Assembly: GCA_963978905.1 (NCBI GenBank) | Contig: OZ022257.1 | Location: 7,445,155-7,509,154, forward strand | Source: Trichostrongylus colubriformis | Taxonomy: Eukaryota > Nematoda > Chromadorea > Rhabditida > Trichostrongylidae | Length of the DNA stretch: 64,000 nt | Reading direction: 5' to 3' | Notes under the pieces: model-generated | Seen by the model: the letters and a program-made list of their open reading frames with translations, nothing else | Database searches by the model: none | What the model was told of the DNA's origin: nothing | Program-made: the position numbers and the translations under genes | In this document: piece after piece, positions 48,669 through 61,000 of the stretch | How the letters are laid out: every line of letters begins with the position of its first letter | Numbering within the stretch: position 1 is the stretch's first letter

Positions 48669-49323
48669 TTAGGTTGGCAACTGAGTGATTGCGGACTGCT
48701 TTTTCCCTCCAAACTGCTTTCCAGCAATCTCTTCTGTACATACATATGTAGTATAATTCCACACGCATCTACAGGTATTATTGTCTTCCATCACCCGGAT
48801 AACCCTTTTCGGACGGTCAACCTCATTTTCAATACAAAAATTATAAAAAGATCTTTCTTTGAATGGCGTTAGACAGGGAAAGGAAAAGGTGATAGTCCGA
48901 TGGAGCAAGATCAGGGCTATAAGGTGGATCGGGCAGCAATTTTTATCCAAGCTCGAGAATTTTTTGGCGAGTATTTTTTCAATAGTGGTAAAAAAACTTT
49001 TAAATTTTTTTTCAAAAAATTCTCGAGCTTGGATAAAAAATGCTGCCTTATATGTAGTTCTGATCTTTCTCTATCGGATTATCACCTTTCCCTTTCCCTG
49101 TCTAACGCCATTCAAAGAAAAAAAATTGGAATTGAAAATGAGGTGACTTTTGGTATTTTTATTTTGCCGAAAAGGGTTATCCGGGAGATGGAAGACAACA
49201 ATATCTATAGATGCGTGTGGACTTGTACTACATATATATATGTACAGAAGAAATTTTGTGGAAAGCAGTTTTGAGGGAAAAAGCAGTATTTGAAAATCCG
49301 CAATTACTTAGTTGCCAACCTAA
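48669..49323. mobile_element. fold-back mariner derivative (655 bp)
   Basis: The ends TTAGGTTGGCAACTGAGTGA and TACTTAGTTGCCAACCTAA are flanked by TA (48667-48668 and 49324-49325). The two arms are inverted copies over nearly 300 bases each. Each arm carries the transposase 3' end, read outward: SDYHLSLSLSNAIQRKK and PKRVIREMEDNN on the right arm (plus strand), and a damaged counterpart on the left arm (minus strand). The element consists of two mariner 3' ends head to head, with no intact transposase. Confidence 0.85.
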
Positions 49324-51085
49324 TATTATTGATCAAATCCCGCATGCCCCTCTGAAGACATATGAGCTTCCAGAGACGAAAACCAGTAAATCGAAAACTC
49401 CAAAGGGAGTTTTCTAAACGGTTATGACATCATCATCCTTTGATTTAGCCCTTTTTTTCATCCTAAAATCGGGAATCGGAAGGCAGTACCACGAACAGAA
49501 ATTGGAGCAGCATATAAAAAAATCACAATTATAAAGTAATCAGTAATAAATAGGCTTATGAGACCTTTGTACGACGACAATGGCCACAAAACTTGGAACC
49601 GTTTATTGACAAATAACAGTCGTACGCCCACAACAAACACACCACACCGTTTCATGAATAACCAATGAACTGCGCGAAATAGTAGAAGAAACGAGGTGTA
49701 TGTGTGTGTGAGTGAACGAGATGAAGGACGAGGAACAAGAACAAGTGAGTGGAACACCGTGAAATCGGAGAACAAGTACATGAATGAGAAAATGACAAGC
49801 GCATTATGCATTTATGTGATGCAATTGGGCTCAGCGTATGTGACTTAGCCAGTTTTTGACGTGATTGGGTCAACGCAATAGAATGTCCAGCCACTAACGA
49901 TTTCATGTGAAACTGAAACGACGGAGCACATTCGTCTATCCGTGCATTTCTTTAAAATAAGGAGAATCTACCGAACTTCCTGCACAAATATATCGCGCGC
50001 GATAAATCGCAACTTCTGTGCGGTAGCGTAGTGACTAGTGCTACACACATGGAGATTCCTGGCACGGTCATTCGGCCCACTTCCCGCGTTAATATGACAG
50101 AAAAATCGCTTTGCATATCAACGCGGGAATTAGGATGAGTGACTCTGCCAGGTATTTCTATGAGTGTAACATTAGGTCATCACGCGACGTCGCACAACAT
50201 TTGCGGTTTCGCGCGCGACACATTTGGGCGGGAGTTGAGCTGAGCAACTTCCAGAAATTTCCACTTTTATTCAAACATGTTGTGATCAGCTCACGCTTTG
50301 TACTGAACTAATGTTATGCACGCCAATTGCTCATGTTATCCACCTATGATGCAGAGCCGCGTATATCTGTGGCCTGATGCAGTGGTCACTGAAACCGTAG
50401 TATTGAATGTTGTGATGAAGATTGATAAATATTGACAATCACCCTCGTTCGTGATATGGTACACCATTTTGGCGATTTGAGAGCGCCCAACTATAAAAGG
50501 AAACAGCGATCATGCAACTAATGCAGAAATTTTACAATGAATATAGAAGGTGAATTATGAGATAAGTTTATTCATCGCAAGTATTTACTGCAATAAAAAA
50601 GAGAAGATAATTCAGCGCTTGAAAAAAAGACGACAAATTTTTATGCGATTTCTTCGCAAACAGCTTCACAATGTATGATCAGGCCCTGGATTGACTCATT
50701 AGGACGCCTTCAAACCTTGCGATGTTAGCATAAGGCGTGGCTGCGTGGTCTCTTCGTTTCGTAGTGTCACTTTGCTCGGCGTCCGCTGCCGCCGCCACCA
50801 CCGCAGAGTATGATAGCGGCTTCAGGTGTTGGAATAGCACGCTGTGATGCTCCAAGCTCAGCTGATAGTAGGCATAGGTTGTCCCCGCTCTTCAATCTGA
50901 CCTTTTGAAAACGTGGCTTGCTCAGTGAGACACATGAGGGATATTTAATCTCATAGCGTGGACAGCATTCATGAAAAAGTCCAATCACCAAATTTTGGCC
51001 AACGAACTCAGCGGCACCAGTCACCCCTTTCTCGTGTCTGTCGACTTGTTAACTGTGGTAACGTTATTCGTCCTCGATCTGTACT

Positions 51086-51517
51086 TAAAGGAATCGCCCA
51101 CGGAAAATGAGTTTTTGTGTTACCCACATATTTATGTTGTATTTGCCTAATGTTGTCCTTAAGCAAAATTTCACGCGAAAAAATATGAATCTGGCTGAGG
51201 TACAGCACCACGAGGTGCGGTCCCAGTGGGCGGGGCCTCTGTGTAAAAGCCTCCTCCGGTCTTCCACCGTGGTCGGAGACGCATTGTAGGAACAGAAGGT
51301 TACGTAAACAGTCCCACTCTCCGTTTCCAGCGGCGGCGGAAGACGGGACGAGGCTTTTACACGGAGGCCCCGCCCACTGGGACCGCACTTTGTGGTGCTG
51401 TATCTCAGCCAGATTCACATTTTTTCGCGTGAAATTTCGCATGAGGCCAACATTAGGCAAATACAACATAAACATACGGGTAACACAAAAACTCATTTTC
51501 CGTGGATGATTCCTTTG
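51086..51517. mobile_element. 430-bp palindromic element, copy 2
   Basis: TTAAAGGAATCGCCCACGGA and its complement bound two mirrored arms (GAGTTTTTGTGTTACCCACA, GTTGTATTTGCCTAATG). It sits just downstream of the des-2 stop. The 184-residue minus frame is a product of the palindrome. Confidence 0.85.
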
Positions 51518-51869
51518 AAGAGGGTTCTTCGCCCACAAGACTATGTCAGGGTACCCATGCAAGGGCTGCTCTATTCGATAAAAAAGTGAAGTAAGCGATG
51601 CGACTGGCTTTTTCGCAGCATTGCTGGGTAAACGGAGGATGATAGAAGTTGATAAAACAGCGGTGTAAGGTTGACAATGACCTATTCGGATTATCGCAGG
51701 CGTTGAATGTAGAAGCAGCTCAGGCGTTCATTACGGCTAACAGCCAAAAAGGCTTACAAAACCGAGAGACGGGATCAGGAGCTTCTTTCGGACCCAGTCC
51801 TTTCATCAATAAGATTCCAAAGAAATCAGAGAAAAAGTAGGAAGAAAAAATAGAGAAACACATTGCAAA

Positions 51870-52045
51870 TCACTGTTTTTTCCATCGCTTATCTGCTTCG
51901 TTCCACTGCACATAACCCACGAAGTTGATTCCTACGGTGATGATAAGGAAGCACAGCACAAATATCACAAAACAAGTGCGTTCCAGGACGGTAGCAAGCC
52001 ATTCGAACTCGGCCACAGCCAGCTGTCGATTATGTCGGATAGATG
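51870..52045 (-). CDS. des-2: des-2 last exon (M4, C-terminus)
   Basis: SIRHNRQLAVAEFEWLATVL, then CFVIFVLCFLIITVGINF (M4) and ADKRWKKQ, stop TGA. Acceptor ATTCAG. Confidence 0.95.
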
Positions 52046-55000
52046 CTGAATTAAAGGAATCACTTAACTAACTACGCACACAAGCACACGAATACACACA
52101 AACTGAGCCCTTCCAAGCTTAGAAAAGGTGACAGGGGTGATGTGGGCACAGAGAACTCTCGATGCAAGTCACTCAAATAAAGCTACGGGTCGGCGAAGAC
52201 TATTTTCGACAAAGTCCAGGTGAGAGGAGTGCCTCTGAGCGTTGGATTAAGCGACTTTTTCAACGGTTGTGCCGACATTTTCACCCCGGTCCGCTTCTAC
52301 GGAAATGAAGGGCGGGAAGGGGGTCTTATTTCTCGGTTTTGACCGTTTACTCCGTGTTTTCATACTACTGAGCACCACGGTCCTCATATCCAGTAAATTT
52401 ATCACATTCGGCTCGAATTATTTCTATCACCCCCTTTAAAATGTTTTTTTATGCGATTTCTCACCAATTACCTGAGGGAGCATCTTGGTGTGAAGAAAGC
52501 AATGACACAAACATTGTTCTATGCGAAAATAAATATATATATGGATATATATTTATATAAATGTGAATATATGAATCACTATAAATGCAAGAAACTGTTC
52601 GCCCTGCCTTTATCCCATACAAAACATCGTCAATTGCGTGCTTCGAGGCTCATCAGTGAAACTGGCGGATAAATAGCCAGCGAGCATGAAAAAAAGGTAG
52701 TCGGCCTACATATCACTTGATCACAACCGCAATTGTTCAGACTTCGCGGTTTAGCGATCGTGGGACTCGCGCGAGTTAGGGGTATTATTCATCTGATCGA
52801 TACGTATTTTATCATTTCCGCCTGAATCGCGCCAATCGCGGCCTTCGAACAATTCATCGCACCAATATGGGGTATCAGAATAGAAGTAGATTCACACTCA
52901 TTGTCAGAAGAAGACAAATTGCATAACCACGTCTCCACAAAGGTCCGAACCATCGTCTATAGTTCGTGTAGCATGACGCCAATTAACTGATGTAGTGACC
53001 CGGGTGTCTCATCGGAATGGTACTTGCTGCATGTCCAGAAGACTGGGGTGGAGTGCAAGTGTTCCGACTGGTGAGGTCAGGTCAGGTTGCGCGGCGGATT
53101 GCAATCAGGTAAAGACGGTAAAAAACGCTGCCAAAGCTTCTCCCCTAAAAAGGCTTAGGCAAAATCTGGGAAAGCCCAGACGGCAGGACACGCCACCATT
53201 CGGACAATACGCGAAGGGCGATGACCCAGTTCGGTGCCGACCTCTAGAATCGGAACACTTGCAACACACCCCAGAAGACTGTAAACGCTGGCCTTCTCTT
53301 GCTTAACAAAGATCTCGAAAATATTTGGTCGCATGCTCGTCGTACATTCCTCTCCTAGGATTTTCGGTGATGAGAGCCATGAATGAGGTTACTTTTTGTG
53401 ACCAACTGCACAGATTTGTGAGCTGGTGGCTAAGTAGCGAGTTCAGGTCCTTGCAATCACTATATTTCCACACACTCTTACTCACTAGAGAACCAGCATA
53501 CAAACTCCTGAGGCGACTCCTCCCATATCTCTAAAGTCACCGTGAGGGGTAAGGAGAAAGTTAGAACTGTGAATACGTGTTTTCTGAAAACAAACATTCC
53601 ACTTTAGAAGAATTAGAAGAAGTGACGTGTGGCGAAACTCGCAGTGAAAAAAAAACGCGTTTCCACTTCTTATCACGATCCCGCAGCACGGCGTGTCGCC
53701 CTGCAGTTCATCAGCCGGACGAGTAGCCGGCGAGGGCGGGACAACGTTCGCGGGGGAGGGCAGGGGGGGCTTCTAGCCAGTCTGCAATCTCTCCTCGGCT
53801 AGTGACGCAGAGGACTGCGAGGGAGAATCACTGTTTTAAGGTATCTATTTCTTGAATTTTCGCCATTCATTCCATACTTCCTCTACTGTTATGCTGAGCA
53901 TCCCTGGTTTCATATTCTACAATCTGCCGAATTTACCCCACTCGTTGTTTTCAAGAAGTGACCCATCTACCGTCATTTTAAGCGTTCTCATAGGTTGTAC
54001 CAATCGACTACTGGAAAGAAATTCAAATTCCCAAGGAGATTTGGTGTCAGGAGTTGTAATAGATTTGGGTTAAACTGCTCTGTCTGGGCTGCGCTGTTTT
54101 ATGTCATTTGTATCCCCCTTCGATCGTCTCCACGTCCTCAAGATTTTGAATTGTTAATCTTTTGCTCCGGTGCCAGATACTCAACAGCTGCTTCTATTCA
54201 CCACATACGCTATGTTTGTCTGCGGTTTCTATAGTCTCTTCCCAAGCCTGTCTTTCTTGTTCAGAATATTTTCGAGCGTTGCTGTCCGCCCAGTTACGGT
54301 GACCACTGCCTGTTCGACTAATTAGGCCGCGTTCACACTTCACGGCGACGGCGGCGACGGCAGCAATTTGACGTCGACGCCGTCGCCGCAAAGTATGAAC
54401 GCGGCCTCATGCGAAAGTTGCAGTAAGTCGTCGTGTATTCATTCCAGCTGACTTATGGGATTTCATATCTCCAATATGCATTGGAACTGTTTCTGTCAAG
54501 GTAGCCATAGTAAGTATGGATGTTAGTAGTACACGACAGACATGCAAAGCGTTCATACTTACTGGTCAATTCCTTGAACACATTACATCGTGCGCTTGAC
54601 TTTGTTTTATTCAAACGTCCAGATTGTAGAACGGTTGATAAATCACTGTGTAGAGAAAGATCATCGTCGAGCACAGCGGTTGGTGGTGGAGGTGGTGGTA
54701 GAGGTGCCGCCGGTGTCATACCCGTCAAAGCAGCATCTTCTGAACGAAGCCATGCGGAAATTATAGAGCACAATTCATGCACACAATAGGGTACATAACA
54801 GGTGAAAATCATAATATTCCTGTCGGTTCATTGTTAGATTCCATAAAAGGTACAAAGGATAGTTTCTGATGACATTAAGCACAGACATCTTAAGACATTT
54901 TAGAACAGCGAAGGATAGTTAGAAGAAGAAATGGGTAATGAAATCAAACCAAGTACAGATCCTTTTTGGAAGAAATGGTCTACCTGTTCCAGTATTTGCC

Positions 55001-58000
55001 ATATGAATAAGTGCATCGGTGCTTTTGTCGGATACAACTGCAACACCGTTCTTCGCTCGTTTAAAACTCATCCACTTCTTCGAAGCATCCATGGCTGATT
55101 TCAACGGCTTCACTGTTTCAACGGTTGGTGTCGCAGCATCGAATGCCTCCTACAATCTTGTCATTCCACTTGAAATTCAATGAATCAATTAGAAGAATTG
55201 TGTACAAAAAATGAGTCTCTCTTACCAATTCATTTATGTTGTATTTGAATAGTAAGGGATGCATGCAAAGTTCCGCGCGAAAAAGTGAAAATTCCGCTAA
55301 GACAGCTCCTCAAAGAGTCGACCGGGGGCCGGCTCCCAGAGTGACCGCCCCTTCGTCCACCGGGCTCAGAGACGCATAGATGGAACAGAAAGTTGTTCCC
55401 CTGTTCGTCTCCGACTACGGCAGATGACGGGGTGAGGCTTACTGTGAGGCTCCACTCCCTCAGCCACCACTTTAAACAGCTGTATCTTAGCTGGATTCTC
55501 ACTCTTCTACTGAAACTTTATATGCGGCTCTTGTAAGCAACTACAGCATGAATTTACCGTAATGAATGAATGAATGAATGAATGAATGAATGAATGAATG
55601 AATGAGTGAATGAATGAATGAATGAATGAATGAATGAATGAATGAATGAATGAATGAATGAATGAATGAATGAATGAATGAATGAACGAATGAATGAATG
55701 AATGAATGAATTTACCAAATTGAATTTACCCATTTTACCGTGCAAATTCTCTTTGAAGCTATGATCTTTGATATAATAATTTTATATCTATCTATTTTAA
55801 GTATTTATTATATTTTAATATTTCAAATCGTCCATCTCTCCGAGATAGGTGAATTCGAACCAGACTCGCCTAAGAGGATAAAAACACTGACATGTACATC
55901 GGCTATCCCTACAAGTCACTGTAGAGGCCAAATCGCATTCTCTGACCAACATGATTCCGGATGGAACTAAATGGAATGCGTGGCGCAATGCCAAAAGGGG
56001 ATTGATTCACGCTCGACAATTCAAGTTCTATTCTCATTTCGAGATTTGAGTTTTCGGATTTTTTTTTGAAAATGCATTCAATTTCTATCCGTTGAGAGTG
56101 TATTCTTTGTCAGCCAGTCCCTTATACGATCGGAGAGGAAGAGCGTAGCAAAAATCAGCTCCCCCCTCTGTCCCGTCCCCTCTATTTTGCTCGCTCCTCT
56201 TACTAGGGAAGAGTTTCAATTTTCCATGGAACTATGAAATGAGATCCGGGTGTATCGATCGAGCTCTGAATACTGATTATAACTGTGAAACCAAAATTGT
56301 TAAATGGCATTCTGAAGCGAATTACGAGGGGTCAAAGTTTGCCAGTGACACCTCAATGGCGAGGCACACTGCCATCAGCACGGTCATTGCTAAGCCAGCA
56401 TCGACCGCCGTGGCTTACTGGGAGTGTTCCAGATCTGCAGGATTGAGTTGGACACTACCAGTAAGCCGCGGTGGTCGATGCTGGCTTAACACGGCCGTGC
56501 TGATGACAAAGTGCCTCGCCATTAAGGTGTCACTGGCAAAGTTTGACCCCTCGTAATTCGCTTCTGAATGCCATTTAGCAATGGTTTTCACAGTTATAAT
56601 CAGTATCGGAGCTCTATCGATCCACCCGGGCCTCATTTCAAAGTTCCATGGGAATTTGAAACCCTTTCCTAGTTAGGACCAATGGAATGTGTTTGGAATG
56701 CGTCTCCGAGTATTACCCAAAATCTGGACAATGTTTTCCGTACTCTCGTTGTTTTTTGAGGCGAGGCTTATTCGAAGCACGGCGTCGCTACACCTTGTTC
56801 AATCTTCCCATCAGCAGAAACTATCAGATGGAGATGTGCAATGGCTTGTCGCTTCTGAATAACTAAATGCATTTGTCGCTCACCATCATTTGCTCCTTTT
56901 CAATGTGAGATGGCAAAGCCGTACATGTGAAATATGCAATGGTTTTAGCGATTCTGAAAATAATAAGAAGTTCAAGTACATTAATATAGCAAATATTATG
57001 AACTGCTTTACGGGATTATACGCGGTACAGGCCACCACCCAGCTACCGTTGCCCAGATCGTGAAATAAAGTGTTTATGTTACTATTGCACCCGTTACATT
57101 CTATAACACCCAACACAACCTTCCAACCTAACGCGGAATCGTCTGGATGACTGCTACAAGATTAGCCCTACACCCATTGATAATCGCACTAAATTTTGGT
57201 ATTGCCTTCTTCCCCTTAGGATAGTACCTCCTATTGCCAAGGAAAATGTCAACATAGATGGATCACTGGGGTCTGAATACAGTCTAGACCTTTCTGCGCC
57301 ATCTCATCGACTAATAAAAAACATAAAAGGTTGAAGTTTGTGAAGCGTGGTTGCAAACGAATGCGATTTGGCCTATACAATCACCGGAGGCCAGCCGATT
57401 TACGTACAACTTGAAAACTTTATCTTCCCAGATGAGTCCAATACCAATTCTTCGAGGGATGGAAGGTTCGGTTTGCCTAGGCGGAGTTAATGCAGGATTT
57501 GATCCCCTCACCATGAGATTGAAGGAGCGCGCCACCTGTCACTACATCACCTCCACCTTTATTTTGGTTTTATTCACCTAAACATATTCAAGGCTCTTGA
57601 TTCTTCATTGAAAGGGGCGAAATTACCAAGACTTACCTCAATGTCTGTTTTGAAAGTCTCTCCCCATGACTACCTCTTTTCTGAACAGCAATGATAATGG
57701 ATGAGACTACCGTACCAAGAGAGATAACAATTATCATGGCAAGTATAAACCATCCTGCAATAATCATCAATTATTTTTATTTTAAGTAAATGAAAATTTC
57801 CTAATACGTCAAAAATTCTATTTGATTATAGCTCCCTATAGCAAAGTCTATTACGTTTACTTTACAGATTTACGTAATACATGGTAAGGTGCATTCCGTC
57901 AGCCACTACATTCGGTGTTTCCCTGTTGGAATGCTACCGTAAGGGGTGTTACAAACATAAATGCATGTGTTATGATGGATAGGAACCGTTACGGAAAGCG

Positions 58001-61000
58001 AAACAAAGAGTCGGGGAACGATTGAGCTTCATTGTCTGCACTTCTACCCACCTGGCGAAAGCGCAGACTGATGAAGAACAAATGCCACTCATAAAAAGAG
58101 GCAGAGGAGCTATCTGCCAAGTGACCTGCTCGGAAGCGTTACAGGCAAAAATCGAACAAAAAAATTTGTCCGCTAGTTCCAAATCAGATTTCGGATGTCT
58201 ATCCGTCTTTGCGTGACTCGTTGTAATAATATTTAATAAAAATTAAGTGGCAACCAACTAAAGGCAAGGGAATCAATATGTTATGCAGCAGACTGACCTA
58301 TTAGAGGGATAAAAGTTGATGTAGTAGGCATTTGGTCTGATACCATCAGCATTAAAATTGACATTGATAGCAATGTCGTGATCCCTAGCGATACTTTTTC
58401 TTCACGCATTCCACTTGCAGATGACGTTCTGAAAACAAGAGCAGTATATGTATGTACAGCGGTGTCAAAAAAGAGTAATTTTTTCTCCTCTACTTTCAAC
58501 CTTTTTTCAGTCGAACCTCAGCTAATTCTGGCGAGGTATTTCCATCCTCAAATTTAAGCGCACATCTCATACTATCACTGAACTCCGTAACAACCTTCTG
58601 CACGAGCAGGATGGGGCGGTTCTTACGAGTGTACATGATGTGTCACTTAAACTGGACAAAATCCGAGATTTCGTCGCCCCTGTTCACAACCTTGCTAAGG
58701 TCCGTTCACTCTGGGTATCTGAGCGGATTCGTATTGGGTGGCGTTCTTGAACACTCCGTTTTCTCTGAAAACCCAAGAACCCAGGTTTCTCTTTTCTCCT
58801 CCGTTTCCAAGAAACAGAACGTGCCATAGCATTGAAACCCTACCGGAGACGGGTTTGAGGCATGAAAAATTAACAGTTCGAATCATAGTAGCGTTGTCCA
58901 AGCAGCTAGAGCCCTGTGACTTCCGAGAGCCGGAAGGTCAGCACTACATACCACCTTGTGCAAAGTGTGACCATCGATCGATCGACGAAACGGCTTTTCA
59001 TGAACACCTGATTGTCATCACTATGAAAAGGTGGTCGCTGAGAGTTCCAGGATTTTTTCTTTAGACAGCCCCTCCCCTTTTTTCAATCCAGAATAAGGCA
59101 TCTCTCCCCCTTTTCCACGGATTTCTCAACCCTTGCAATACTGCGGACGAGCTCTTCCCAAAATCGACTCAAAAAATCAGAATAGATCCAAAATAAAGTG
59201 CGAAAAACATAATATGCACTAGTTGGCTCAAGGATACACCGTAACCTCATCTGCTACTACCCCTTTGGAGCTCCACTATTTCTCAAAAAATCCGCCCATC
59301 CAACAAAGTCCACCCCCGAAAGTCCACCTCCAAAACTGCAATTCATCAATCCAGTGTTCCCTTATATCAGTCCTTCCCTTTCTAACCATTCACACCCATT
59401 TGCCTCTCTCGTGCCGGCACCTCAAGGCTGTAAACGTCTTAACTTGGGCGGCTCAGTGGCCTAGCACTTCGGTATATGAAAGTAGCAGTATGTCACTTAC
59501 GTGAAGAATCCTACAATGGCGATCAGGGTGATGATTGAAGTGGGAATAATCAGATTCACCAAATAGAACAACGGTTTTCTTCTGAGATAAAGCGTCAAAT
59601 GCAGTAGTGTGTACGCATTTGGACAACAACTATACTTGACCTCATGACGACTCACTGAAACAATTTCGGTTTGCATGTCAAGTGCATGGCTCATATGAAG
59701 AGAGCATTAAATCTTTGGGTAACTATTCAGATTACACCTTTCTGCATCGCCACAGTGCGTCATCACGGCCTTACACTAGCTCTACCCACGCTAGCCACGC
59801 CTTCTCGAGTTCCTCATTGGTCAGTTGAGCTCAAAGGGCGTGGTAATCCAGTGTTCGAATGGATGTAACGCCGTGAGGGTCCATCCAAATCGAGGAGACG
59901 CGAAAGGATGCAACCGGATAGTTACAAAAGCCTGTCGCCTGAACGCAGTAAGTCGTCCAATCTGGTTATCGTTAGGTGCGCTTTTAAACTCTGAACGGAA
60001 CCTGGCACAATGTTCTATATTTCACTGTTAGGGATGCCTTCTCCAGCTCATCGCCAGGACGTGTACAAGTGGTCCTTCAGAAAGATACCTGGCTACTAAG
60101 GGCTAACTGACAATAAGTCAACATCAAGAACGTGCCACTGCAGTTTTGTTAGTAGCCTCGCCGAGTTACACCTACACAGCAGATCATCGAAATTTTTGGC
60201 TTCGTCTTCAGAAAATTCTATTTTGAAACCAGCATCAACTGGAACCGACTGGAAGTGGATACCTTTCGTGGTCATCAACTCCCATCCTTCATTCTCCAAA
60301 TAATTAGCTATCGATATTTCATCTGAAGCCGGGAAATAGTCGATGCCCGTCTGATCATAAGTCCATGACGAGAAGATCATTGTACAGTTCTGAAAGAAAG
60401 GAATAAATCCCCTTCAGCTCTAGACCTTTCTAGTTTTGAGGTTGATATTGATTACATGAGCGAAAAAATCGATACCTATCTTAAAATGCGTAAGATAGTC
60501 AGGAGCAAGTATAGTCTTTATATGTAATTCTAACTAAGATGTTTATGAATTCTACTTAATTCCTAGCGATTGACTGACTTAACAAAAAGGTGTCGATTAT
60601 ATTTCCGAGACTTGGCCATGTGTATGTCACCGACCTGTACATCAAATGGGAAAAATCGTAGATCAAGTAGACACGAAAACTTGTAGATTGTTGGATAAAG
60701 AAGTTCAATGAGTGCTGCTCGGCGTTCATGATCTGTCGTTAACTTAGCATTCAGTAAGCGTCGTGTGTCATCGTCCTTCATAACCAGCCTTAACACTTAC
60801 TCTGAGAACAATTAGCAATTCAATAGACCTTAATTAACTCCATCTTGCTCGAACAGGTGGAGGTACTGTGAGGTTCCATTATTATTCAGATACACACCTC
60901 TCGATGACCAGATTGGTCGATGGACCCTCTTACAACAGTGGATCGTTTTGTAACTATCCAGCTGGTACCCTTTTGACCGCTGTGCTGCCCCATAACAACG

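Larger units (their letters stand above)
48447..51869. other. des-2/deg-3 spacer
   Basis: The spacer is 3.4 kb between the stop of the upstream subunit and the start of the downstream one. It contains the fold-back mariner (48669-49323) and a palindromic element (51086-51517). The remainder (49324-51085) shows no supported exon. One GTATATAAACT box faces the plus strand at about 47419. Confidence 0.6.

Noticed and set aside
51008..51562. A 184-residue minus frame
   Set aside because: It lies inside a palindromic element whose other copies do not preserve the frame.
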